From the NCBI GenBank assembly GCA_017394865.1, contig JAFPWT010000001.1:1-64000 (forward strand): 64,000 nt of DNA, given 5' to 3'. The position numbers were made by a program, and so were the translations under genes. How positions within the stretch are numbered: position 1 is the stretch's first letter; each line of letters opens with the position of its first letter. Positions 1 through 7,101 of the stretch are shown in pieces. The DNA is from Bacteroidales bacterium (GTDB lineage Bacteria > Bacteroidota > Bacteroidia > Bacteroidales > F082). The notes below the pieces were generated by a model. The model was not told the DNA's origin, did not search any database, and was given only the letters and a program-made list of their open reading frames with translations.

Positions 1-927
1 CAAATCGGGGAAGAAGGTCTGTCCGCCAGGCATCTGCAACTCCATCTGTCGCCCCACATACGAAAAGCCCTTGCCCAACTCCATCAAGAAGCGCGTGACA
101 TTCGAAACAAGCGCATCCTCCAAGTCTTTCTCCTCGTACTCCTCGCTCATCGAGAGGAATCCGAAATGATAAGGGTCTTTCAGTATCTCCTTGGCCAACT
201 GACTCTGCGGAGCCGGAAGCGTGTGCTCAAAGTTGGTCACGGCTGCCCCTTGGCTGCCAAAGAGGTTGGCTGCCATCTGGCTTTCAAGTCGGCTGCGGCT
301 CCAGCCTTCTTCAGTCACCTTATTGATATAGAAAATGGCTTCGTCGAGGGTTTGGCATTTGGAAATAATGAGGACATGGTGAAACCAAGGTATTCTGCCA
401 AAAATATCAGGCATTTCCAATTGGTCAACAGCTTGCTGACCTTTTTCGTTTTCGTCCAATTGGCCAGCAACTTGCTGGCCTATTTTCAGATTTTCAATTT
501 GGCCAGCAAGTTGCTGGCTTTTTTCGTCAGCAGGTTGCTGACGAATTGCAGCACCTAATTCGTCACCAGCTTGGTGACCAATTTGGCCAACGGGTCGTTG
601 GCTTTTTGTAACTCGCTCATAATAAAACGAATACCACTGCTTCATGTATTTTACATTGGAATAGGAGAAACCCGTTTCATCGGGAAAGGCTTGGCGCATG
701 TCGAGGGCAAACTGTTTCACCACACCTGCGCCCCAGCGTTCTTCAGCACGAAGTGCCACCAAATCACGACCTACGCTCCAATAAAACTCAAGCATGGCAG
801 TGTTCACACGAACCGCCGCCTTGATTTGGCTTTGGCGGAAACGCTGCTTAATGTCGGCCATCCATTGCACATAGCCTTCATCGGCGGTCATCATGTCACG
901 GGATACGAATGTCGGTTTGTCGCTCAT
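1..927 (-). CDS. yhcG: YhcG-type PD-(D/E)XK nuclease (DUF1016), partial at 3' end
   Basis: The first 309 codons read openly from an ATG at 927 to the window edge. Residues 1-90 form the DUF1016 N-terminal helical domain (FYWSVGRDLVALRAEERWG; FSYSNVKYMKQWY). A Gln-rich linker made of repeated xQQxAxQ units follows at about 107-170, then the start of the nuclease domain (GRIPWFHH; FSYVGRQMELQMPGG). The visible sequence stops at FFPDL, the first acidic position of the PD-(D/E)XK site; the distal ExK residues lie outside the window. A TATATTTG promoter box at 951-958 sits just upstream, so the gene can be expressed separately from the WYL gene 42 bp upstream. Family members are poorly characterised and are often linked to restriction or mobile DNA; the biological role here is not shown. 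Confidence 0.88.
   Translation of the reverse strand, partial: MSDKPTFVSRDMMTADEGYVQWMADIKQRFRQSQIKAAVRVNTAMLEFYWSVGRDLVALRAEERWGAGVVKQFALDMRQAFPDETGFSYSNVKYMKQWYSFYYERVTKSQRPVGQIGHQAGDELGAAIRQQPADEKSQQLAGQIENLKIGQQVAGQLDENEKGQQAVDQLEMPDIFGRIPWFHHVLIISKCQTLDEAIFYINKVTEEGWSRSRLESQMAANLFGSQGAAVTNFEHTLPAPQSQLAKEILKDPYHFGFLSMSEEYEEKDLEDALVSNVTRFLMELGKGFSYVGRQMELQMPGGQTFFPDL
423..602. repeat. Six in-frame palindromes encoding the yhcG linker
   Basis: Six short palindromes lie inside the coding sequence: 423-441, 462-480, 501-518, 525-543, 562-578 and 586-602. Arms are 7-9 bases around a 1-3 base centre, for example GGCCAGCAA-C-TTGCTGGCC and GTCACCA-GCT-TGGTGAC. Centres are 39, 39, 24, 36 and 24 bases apart, all multiples of three, so the frame is kept. 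The arm sequence differs between units but both arms of a unit change together; the unit at 423-441 keeps pairing in the mRNA through one G-U pair. Confidence 0.9.
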
Positions 928-950
928 ATTTCTATAAAGTTAGTGAAATG

Positions 951-958
951 CAAATATA
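951..958 (-). promoter_or_regulatory. -7 promoter box of yhcG
   Basis: TATATTTG on the minus strand, about 24 bases before the yhcG ATG at 927, in the gap after the WYL gene stop. Confidence 0.6.
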
Positions 959-969
959 CGAAAAAAACT

Positions 970-2031
970 TTACAGAGATTGGTAGGCTTGAAATTGTTTT
1001 GTCACTCGGTCGCGCACCTTCTGCTGGATGTCGGCAGGCGAGAGCACCAGCAGATCTTTTCCAAAAGAGGACAATTCGCGGATAAGCTCATAATTCTCTA
1101 TGCAGTCAACGGAGAAGAATGCGCCTCCTTCGAGCATTGGGTATTGTTGACGCAATTCCATTTCCCTTTCCCCCTTGTAATGCCGCTGAGACTCATGCAA
1201 GGGTTTGGTGGCCACATAATCCTTAGAAAAATCACTCACCCAGAACATGATGGTCTGCAACGGATTGCCGTCAATGAGCGTCACCCCGATGATGTCCTCA
1301 AAGCGCTCGTTGAGGTCGCCATCGTATTCCTTATAACTACGGGAAGGCAAAGGGACAAACTTATCGATACGGTCGAGTGCAAACGACAATATTTTGCCAT
1401 CATTGTCGGCGGCCACTATAAGATACCAACGGCGGTTGTATTCTTTAAGCAGGTAGGGATGAACTATCAAATGACGATCCTCATCAGGCGCGTCAAATCG
1501 ATGGTAATACAATTCCACGACCTGTTTCTGCGCGATACAAGTGAAAAGTTCGCCAAGCAAGTTGGAATTCTCTAATGGATTCTTTGTGAATGACACTATC
1601 TGGCGGTCGGTTTTCACTTTGAGACTTTCCCGCAGCCTTTCCAATCCCTCAAGATTAGGCAGGCCGTCAAATTGCCCGAGTAGCGTGAAAGCCTCTCCAA
1701 GCAGGTGCTTCTCATCATCGGTAAGTTTCTGCGTAAATATTGAAAACGACGGGTCGGCATACCGGTGGCAACTTTTCTTGATGGTTTTGAGGGTCCGCTG
1801 GCTGACATCATCAACCTGATAATGCTCTATCTCCGCTAGGAAAGGGCCTTCGTTTTCTATATAATTAAGGTCAAGCTCGATGGTTCGACGACTGACTGGC
1901 TCTTGATTCATTTCGACCAATTCCTCATTGACAAGTCGAAGCAAATCCTCTGTAGAATAATGGTGATAGCGGTTGGCCAACAACTTGTCGAGGATGTAGT
2001 AGCGTGTTACGGCGTTTTTGTTTGCAGGCAT
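970..2031 (-). CDS. WYL-domain transcriptional regulator
   Basis: 353 residues from the ATG at 2031. Residues 1-70 form an N-terminal helix-turn-helix-like DNA-binding region (TRYYILDKLLANRYHHYS; SRRTIELDLNYIE). The WYL domain lies at about 155-215 with RRWYLI at 200-205, followed by a C-terminal extension. WYL domains bind nucleic-acid or nucleotide ligands and commonly regulate phage-defence and DNA-damage genes. An ATG at 2064 is in frame, but the TATCTTTG promoter box at 2054-2061 lies between it and 2031, so 2031 is preferred. The regulator sits directly upstream of, and codirectional with, the yhcG nuclease; that it controls yhcG is an inference. Confidence 0.85.
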   Translation of the reverse strand: MPANKNAVTRYYILDKLLANRYHHYSTEDLLRLVNEELVEMNQEPVSRRTIELDLNYIENEGPFLAEIEHYQVDDVSQRTLKTIKKSCHRYADPSFSIFTQKLTDDEKHLLGEAFTLLGQFDGLPNLEGLERLRESLKVKTDRQIVSFTKNPLENSNLLGELFTCIAQKQVVELYYHRFDAPDEDRHLIVHPYLLKEYNRRWYLIVAADNDGKILSFALDRIDKFVPLPSRSYKEYDGDLNERFEDIIGVTLIDGNPLQTIMFWVSDFSKDYVATKPLHESQRHYKGEREMELRQQYPMLEGGAFFSVDCIENYELIRELSSFGKDLLVLSPADIQQKVRDRVTKQFQAYQSL

Positions 2032-2053
2032 AAGAACTGTTTTTATTATGCCG

Positions 2054-2061
2054 CAAAGATA
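2054..2061 (-). promoter_or_regulatory. -7 promoter box of the WYL gene
   Basis: TATCTTTG on the minus strand, 23 bases before the chosen ATG at 2031. It excludes the upstream in-frame ATG at 2064 as the main start. Confidence 0.65.
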
Positions 2062-2119
2062 CAAATTAACTACGAAATCTTTTTTCGTAGATTTAAAATA
2101 CTGTTTTGATTTAAATAAA

Positions 2120-2189
2120 AACAGCCACTAAGTTGTTGGTCGATTTGACCAACAACTCGTTGACCTATTTCAACTTTTTTTTGGAAAAC
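2120..2189 (-). pseudogene. Decayed fragment of a yhcG linker
   Basis: The minus strand is open only from 2189 to 2073, yet positions 2180-2122 translate to EIGQRVVGQIDQQLSG. This matches the linker of the nearby yhcG (KIGQQVAGQLDE), including the approximately 24-base unit spacing and the palindromic nucleotide pattern. The same DNA forms an 11-bp perfect stem (2131-2141 with 2147-2157, loop of 5). No start codon or flanking yhcG domains remain. It looks like a remnant of a second or rearranged yhcG copy, separated from the intact gene by the WYL gene. Confidence 0.6.
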
Positions 2190-2214
2190 CTAGCGGGAAA
2201 TAGGGAAAGATGTT

Positions 2215-2338
2215 TGTCTTTGTAACGTCACTCAATGAGTTAGACTATCCGGGCAGAATCCCGAGAGGGCAAGACTTTATCGACACTACCCAAAATTACA
2301 AATTGAGCCGCCTTAACGACGGCTCTTTCTGGTTTTAA
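2215..2338 (+). other. Hairpin-rich intergenic stretch, possible small RNA or 42-codon ORF
   Basis: A promoter-like TGTCTTTG at 2215-2222 is followed by a palindrome at 2230-2240 (ACTCAATGAGT), a CGGG/CCCG hairpin at 2250-2263, and a terminator-like GAGCCG/CGGCTC stem at 2305-2325 ending in a T-rich tract. An overlapping ORF runs from ATG 2210 to TAA 2338 (42 codons, ending in LNDGSFWF). I cannot tell whether RNA or peptide is the product, and no clear -33 TTG is correctly placed. Confidence 0.3.
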
Positions 2339-2360
2339 ACGTATCGAATTCGATACGTTT
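2337..2360. terminator. 24-bp perfect palindrome 3' of the porin gene
   Basis: AAACGTATCGAA followed directly by its reverse complement. It lies 24 bases past the stop of the minus-strand porin gene. It may act as a transcript end or as a binding site for a dimeric protein; there is no long T-run on the minus strand. Confidence 0.4.
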
Positions 2361-2383
2361 AGAAAGCGATCGCCCCAATCCTT

Positions 2384-3676
2384 TTATCTAAAAAATCCAC
2401 TATACGCCACGCCAATGCTGAAACTCGGCTCATCGTTGTACTGCTCCTTGAGGAAGCGTTTGGCGTACTCGGCCTTGATGACGATCTGGTCGGTGGGATA
2501 GTAATTCAAGCCTAAGGTCATCACGTGACGGTCGGTCCACTGGTAATCAGTGAGGGTTAAAGCAGATGGAATGTAGCTGTCGTAGTAGTCGTAACGGCCG
2601 AAGACGTATAGTTTCTGGTTGTTAACAGACTTTACGGGTCTTAGGATGTCGTAGGCGGCCTCTCCGCCGTAAGCAATGGCCTTCTCTCCTACCTGTGAGC
2701 GCGGATAAGGCGAGAAACTCTGGTGGTTCTGGTTCTTGTTCCACGACGAGATGAGGTTGGCCTCGCTGAGGTAGCCGTAGTCGAAGTTGCCGCGCAGCAC
2801 CAAGCCGTTGGCCTTGTAGTCGAACTCGGCAGTGCCAATCACCACGGTGCCTTTCACATCCTTATAAGGACTGTTTTCGGAGAATTCGTTGGTGACGATA
2901 TCGTTGTTGAAGCAGTTGCCGATGTAGCCACTCACACCGAGATGCAGGTTCTTGACGGAGTAGTTATCGATGCGCAACACTCCCGCTAGATGGTTGGCCA
3001 CACGGAACTCGTAGGCCGAAGCCGAGCCGTTTTTCACCCAATTGGCATTGTTGAACATATTGGAATTCAAGGCGGGAATCACCATGGCCTCGTAACGCCA
3101 GTTGCCGAGCTTGCCCCAGAGGCTAATGCCGGTCTCATGCCAAGTACAAGGCAGGATGTTGAACTCGCCTTCGGGACGGTAGCAGGTGAAGAACTCGGTG
3201 GGCATATGGGCTTTGTTGGTCTGTCCGACCGGTACCACCAGATGACCCATACGGATGTTGAAGGCTTTGCCGAACGACTTCTGAATCCAGAACTGTTCCA
3301 GGGCCACCTCGCCACCACGTTCGATCTCATGCTCAAACTCGCCAGTCTCTTCGGCTTCGATCTCCACAGCCATCTCGTTACCGCCATGCTCAAATTCGAT
3401 CTCCGAACCCATGGTCCAGCCATGGCCAAAGTCGTAACCCAAATTAATGACCACATGAGGCAAATCGAACCGCCCGTGACCTTTGGCATCCTTGTACGAC
3501 TCCGCATGGGAATAGCGGTACATATTGTCGCTATAGAAATTACGGGTATAGACTGCCTCGCCATAACCCCCGACGGTCAGGCGTGGTTTCTTCGTAATGG
3601 TATCTTGGGCTTGTAAGGAATTCGCTATCAGCGCAACACCCAATAAAAAAGCACTTGCTATCAGTTTTGATTTCAT
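2384..3676 (-). CDS. Outer-membrane porin, OprO/OprP-like beta-barrel
   Basis: 430 residues with a clear signal peptide (about 1-23, ending SLQAQ). Many alternating aromatic beta strands and a terminal aromatic/basic end (GVAYSGFFR) fit a monotopic beta-barrel porin of the Bacteroidota phosphate-selective-porin-like group. Residues about 95-130 are unusually acidic and His-containing (EFEHGG; EFEHEIERGGEVALEQ). A real Shine-Dalgarno-like AGGAG lies at 3683-3687 just before the ATG. The gene is divergent from the metal ATPase at 3836 and shares a 159-bp control region with it, which suggests a role in metal traffic, but the substrate is not shown. Confidence 0.8.
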   Translation of the reverse strand: MKSKLIASAFLLGVALIANSLQAQDTITKKPRLTVGGYGEAVYTRNFYSDNMYRYSHAESYKDAKGHGRFDLPHVVINLGYDFGHGWTMGSEIEFEHGGNEMAVEIEAEETGEFEHEIERGGEVALEQFWIQKSFGKAFNIRMGHLVVPVGQTNKAHMPTEFFTCYRPEGEFNILPCTWHETGISLWGKLGNWRYEAMVIPALNSNMFNNANWVKNGSASAYEFRVANHLAGVLRIDNYSVKNLHLGVSGYIGNCFNNDIVTNEFSENSPYKDVKGTVVIGTAEFDYKANGLVLRGNFDYGYLSEANLISSWNKNQNHQSFSPYPRSQVGEKAIAYGGEAAYDILRPVKSVNNQKLYVFGRYDYYDSYIPSALTLTDYQWTDRHVMTLGLNYYPTDQIVIKAEYAKRFLKEQYNDEPSFSIGVAYSGFFR

Positions 3677-3806
3677 CTTTATCTCCTTTTTATTATTGAT
3701 GATGCAAAATTCCGAACTCTTTTCCCGCTAGGATATCCCCATTGATGAGGGTTTTTGAAAAAACGAATAACCATAAATAAGGAGGATGTTCAATCGTTTT
3801 ACTCCC

Positions 3807-3814
3807 TAATTTTG
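3807..3814 (+). promoter_or_regulatory. -7 promoter box of the metal ATPase
   Basis: TAATTTTG, 21 bases before the ATG at 3836. On the other strand a weaker variant, GAATTTTG at 3705-3712, may serve the divergent porin gene. Confidence 0.55.
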
Positions 3815-3835
3815 CGGTCGAAAGGAATTTGAAAA

Positions 3836-5761
3836 ATGTCAGAACATCATCACGAACATAACCATGAACACCACGAAGAAGGGTTGAGAGGACAGATCAT
3901 TAAGATTGCCATCGCTGTAGTGTTACTCATCGCAGCGGTTATCGTTGAAAAAACCTGTGGATTGAATAACTGGCAACTGTTGCTGGTCTATCTCGTCCCC
4001 TATCTTTTCATCGGTTTCGACACGTTGAAGGAAGCCGCTGAGGGTTTGGTCCACGGAGAGGCTTTCAACGAGGACTTTTTGATGTCAGTCGCCACCATCG
4101 GCGCACTCTGCATTGGCTTTATGCCTGGAGCTGAGACCCAATACCCCGAGGCTGTCTTTGTCATGCTTTTCTTCCAAATCGGAGAACTCTTCGAGGAATA
4201 TGCCGAGGGCAAGAGTCGTGAAGGCATTGCCCATCTGATGGACATCCGTCCGGACATTGCACACGTGGAACGCAACGGAGCCTTGGAGGATGTCCATCCC
4301 GAGGACGTTGCAGTCGGTGAGACCATCCTCGTCAAACCCGGCGAAAAAGTGCCGTTGGACGGCGTGGTCGTCGAAGGCAGCACGGCATTGAATACGGTGG
4401 CTCTGACGGGTGAAAGTGTTCCCCGAAACGTGGAAGAAGGCGACGAAGTCATCTCGGGCTGTGTCAACCTCTCGGGCCTTGTCAAGGTGCGTACCACCAA
4501 GGCTTTTGGCGAGAGCACAGTGGCAAAGATCATCGACCTGGTGGAGAACGCCGCCGAGAGCAAGTCGAAGAGCGAGAACTTTATTACAAAATTCGCGCGC
4601 GTTTATACCCCTGTAGTCGTGTTTGCGGCCTTGGCTCTAGCCGTGATCCCTCCCCTGTTGCTGTCACAGCCGTTTGCCACTTGGATTTACCGGGCATTGA
4701 TGTTTCTGGTGGTGTCATGTCCCTGCGCATTGGTCATCAGCGTACCGCTCACTTTCTTTGGCGGCATCGGAGGGGCTTCAAGAAAAGGCATCTTGGTGAA
4801 AGGCTCCAACTATATGGATGTCTTGGCGAAGGTGGACACGGTGGTCTTCGACAAGACCGGAACCTTGACCCACGGTCAGTTTGCCGTCACCGCCATCCAT
4901 CCCGAGAAGTGCGATGAGAAGCATCTCCTGCATCTTGCAGCGCATGTGGAGCACTATTCCACCCATCCCATCGGTGCTGCTTTGCGCGATGCTTTCCCCG
5001 ATGAAGCCACTGACGGCTGCAAACTGAGCGAGGTGGAAGAGATTGCCGGACAAGGCATCAAGGCCAAGGTGGAAGACTGGACGGTATGTGTGGGCAACGC
5101 CAAGATGATGGAGTCGATAGGCGCACAATGGCACGACTGCGAGCATGTAGGAACGATCATCCACGTCGCCATCGACGGGGAGTATGCCGGTCATATCGTT
5201 ATCAACGACAAGGTGAAGGACGACAGCGCCGAGGCCATCCACGAGCTGAAATCGCTGGGCGTACGCCGCACCGTGATGCTCACCGGCGACCGCGAAGAGG
5301 TCGGCAAAGCCGTAGCCGAGCAACTCGGCATCGACGAATATCACGCTGAGCTATTACCCGCCGACAAGGTTTCATATATTGAAAAACTAACTCCAAGGGC
5401 CGACACAGAGGTTGGCCACTCCGTTCCACTCGCCTTTGTGGGTGACGGCATCAACGACGCACCTGTGTTGGCTCGTGCCGATGTGGGCATCGCTATGGGC
5501 GGACTTGGCAGCGACGCTGCCATCGAGGCCGCTGATGTGGTGCTTATGGATGACAAACCGTCGAAGATTGCTTTGGCTATCCGTATCGCACGTCGCACCC
5601 TGCGTATCGCCAAACAGAATGTATGGTTTGCCATTGGCGTGAAGGTGCTGGTATTGCTGTTGGCCGCTTTCGGCATCGCCACGATGTGGATGGCGGTATT
5701 CGCCGACGTGGGTGTCACCGTTTTGGCAGTGCTCAATGCCATGCGAGCATTGAAAAATTGA
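3836..5761 (+). CDS. Heavy-metal-translocating P1B-type ATPase (Zn/Cd/Pb type)
   Basis: 641 residues. The N-terminus is a His-rich stretch (HHHEHNHEHHEE, residues 4-15) in place of a full ferredoxin-like metal-binding domain. Core motifs are in order: TGES at 191-194 (actuator), the intramembrane CPC at 295-297, the phosphorylation motif DKTGT at 339-343, an HP motif (YSTHPIGAAL) near 380, and GDGINDAP at about 536. CPC with HP is typical of ZntA/CadA-type exporters, so efflux of zinc, cadmium or lead across the inner membrane is likely. No CopZ-like chaperone or metal-sensing regulator is adjacent. Divergent from the porin gene. Confidence 0.93.
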   Translation: MSEHHHEHNHEHHEEGLRGQIIKIAIAVVLLIAAVIVEKTCGLNNWQLLLVYLVPYLFIGFDTLKEAAEGLVHGEAFNEDFLMSVATIGALCIGFMPGAETQYPEAVFVMLFFQIGELFEEYAEGKSREGIAHLMDIRPDIAHVERNGALEDVHPEDVAVGETILVKPGEKVPLDGVVVEGSTALNTVALTGESVPRNVEEGDEVISGCVNLSGLVKVRTTKAFGESTVAKIIDLVENAAESKSKSENFITKFARVYTPVVVFAALALAVIPPLLLSQPFATWIYRALMFLVVSCPCALVISVPLTFFGGIGGASRKGILVKGSNYMDVLAKVDTVVFDKTGTLTHGQFAVTAIHPEKCDEKHLLHLAAHVEHYSTHPIGAALRDAFPDEATDGCKLSEVEEIAGQGIKAKVEDWTVCVGNAKMMESIGAQWHDCEHVGTIIHVAIDGEYAGHIVINDKVKDDSAEAIHELKSLGVRRTVMLTGDREEVGKAVAEQLGIDEYHAELLPADKVSYIEKLTPRADTEVGHSVPLAFVGDGINDAPVLARADVGIAMGGLGSDAAIEAADVVLMDDKPSKIALAIRIARRTLRIAKQNVWFAIGVKVLVLLLAAFGIATMWMAVFADVGVTVLAVLNAMRALKN

Positions 5762-5778
5762 TTTTCAAGCTTTTTTAG

Positions 5779-5786
5779 TATTTTTG
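5779..5786 (+). promoter_or_regulatory. -7 promoter box of the hemerythrin operon
   Basis: TATTTTTG, 23 bases before the ATG at 5810 and 17 bases after the ATPase stop. It indicates separate transcription of the hemerythrin-regulator-transporter unit. Confidence 0.6.
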
Positions 5787-5809
5787 CCTCACGAAAAAAG
5801 CAAAATACC

Positions 5810-6511
5810 ATGTCAAAAAAGAAAAACCTTTTCTCCAAAGACACCAAGCTGGCCGAGTTGATTGCCGAAGATAGAAGGCTACTCCAACTGTTGCCCAGAT
5901 TCGGTATTACCTTGGGTTTCGGCGACCGCAGCGTGGAGGAAGTGTGCCGCATGAACAACGTCAGCGCCGAGCTCTTCCTCGTTCTTTGTGAGATCTATAC
6001 CGACAGTGGCTACAAGCCTGATCACAACGAGCTGAAGCATATCGACATGAGCGGACTCCTGCCCTATCTCAGGGCTTCGCACCAGTATTATCTCGACGAG
6101 CGTTTCCCCCACCTGGAGGAGCATCTGCAACGCATCATCGAGGCCTGCGGACCCAAATACGGCCCCATGCTCAGCCACTTCTACGAAGAATATAAGAAAG
6201 AGGTGATGCGGCACATCAAATACTACGAGGAAGAAGTGGTGTTCCCCTACATCGAGGCTTTACTCCAAGGGAAACGCACCAATTCGTACAGGATTGACGA
6301 GTTTGAGCATAATCACACCAACATCCAAGATGTGCTCGACGACATGATGAACATCCTACTCAAGTACCTACCCGGCGACATCCTTCCCAAGGAACGCATC
6401 GAGATTTCTTTGGATATCGTGGAACTGAGCGACGACCTCAACCGCCACTCCGTCATCGAGGATCATATCCTCATCCCTTACGTTGAATCGCTCGAAAACG
6501 CACTGCCATGA
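5810..6511 (+). CDS. Hemerythrin-domain protein with ScdA-like N-terminus
   Basis: 233 residues. Residues 1-75 resemble the N-terminal helical domain of ScdA/RIC-type proteins (DTKLAELIAEDRRLL; RFGITLGFGDRSVEEVC). Residues 90-225 carry hemerythrin-type metal ligands: H91, H101 with nearby Glu, H123, H135 followed by EEEVVFPYIE, H167/H169, and EDHILIPY at 218-225. Such proteins hold a di-iron centre and respond to O2 or NO, or help repair iron-sulfur clusters. The stop overlaps the next start (ATGA at 6508-6511), so translation is coupled to the LuxR-type regulator. That the two act as a sensor-regulator pair is an inference. Confidence 0.85.
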   Translation: MSKKKNLFSKDTKLAELIAEDRRLLQLLPRFGITLGFGDRSVEEVCRMNNVSAELFLVLCEIYTDSGYKPDHNELKHIDMSGLLPYLRASHQYYLDERFPHLEEHLQRIIEACGPKYGPMLSHFYEEYKKEVMRHIKYYEEEVVFPYIEALLQGKRTNSYRIDEFEHNHTNIQDVLDDMMNILLKYLPGDILPKERIEISLDIVELSDDLNRHSVIEDHILIPYVESLENALP

Positions 6512-7095
6512 GAAACCGTGTCATCATCTGCGAAGCCTCCGAGATCATCGCCAACGGGCTGGCCGAAGTCATCGACAGCATGGCGCAGTTCGACGTAGTG
6601 GCACGCATTGAGAATCCCGAGCATCTCAACGAGAAAATCACCGCTTCCGATGCCAACATAGTGATTATCAATCCTTTGTTGCTGGGTTATCAAAACAAGG
6701 AATTCATCAATCAGCTTGGCAAAGAGCATCCGAACCTTGTCAGTATTGCTTTAGCAACTTCTTATCTCGACCATTCTATCCTCACTCCATACAGCGGTGT
6801 GATTGAAATCAACGACACCCGTTCGAAGATCATCAGCAAGATGAACGAGTTCGCTCAAAGCGAAACCACCAAGAAAGCCGACGATGTCGAACTCTCGAAA
6901 CGGGAAATCGATGTGCTGATTGCCGTGGCTAAAGGCATGATGAACAAAGAGATTGCCGATCAAATGAACATCTCCATCCACACGGTCATCTCGCATCGTA
7001 AGAACATCACCCGCAAGACCGGTATCAAGTCCGTTTCAGGCCTGACGGTCTATGCTTTGCTGAACAATCTGATTGAAGAGAATGACTTAATTTGA
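6508..7095 (+). CDS. LuxR-type regulator with a degenerate receiver domain
   Basis: 195 residues. The C-terminal LuxR/NarL helix-turn-helix is at about 128-185 (SKREIDVLIAVAKGMMNKEIA; SIHTVISHRKNI). The N-terminal 1-115 has receiver-like beta/alpha periodicity, but the strand that should end in the phospho-acceptor Asp reads ANIVIINPLLLG, with Asn55-Pro56 at that place. Phosphorylation is therefore unlikely. It overlaps the hemerythrin gene by 4 bases and ends 6 bases before the transporter, so the three form one operon. No histidine kinase is nearby. Confidence 0.85.
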   Translation: MRNRVIICEASEIIANGLAEVIDSMAQFDVVARIENPEHLNEKITASDANIVIINPLLLGYQNKEFINQLGKEHPNLVSIALATSYLDHSILTPYSGVIEINDTRSKIISKMNEFAQSETTKKADDVELSKREIDVLIAVAKGMMNKEIADQMNISIHTVISHRKNITRKTGIKSVSGLTVYALLNNLIEENDLI

Positions 7096-7101
7096 TTTGT
7101 T

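Noticed and set aside
423..602. CRISPR-like array
   Set aside because: The repeated units are palindromes with differing sequences, the spacing is short (24-39 bases) and always in frame with a coding sequence; no cas gene is near.
571..1575. A 334-codon plus-strand frame crossing yhcG and the WYL gene
   Set aside because: It is antisense to two well-supported genes, spans their intergenic gap and promoter, and has no recognisable domain.
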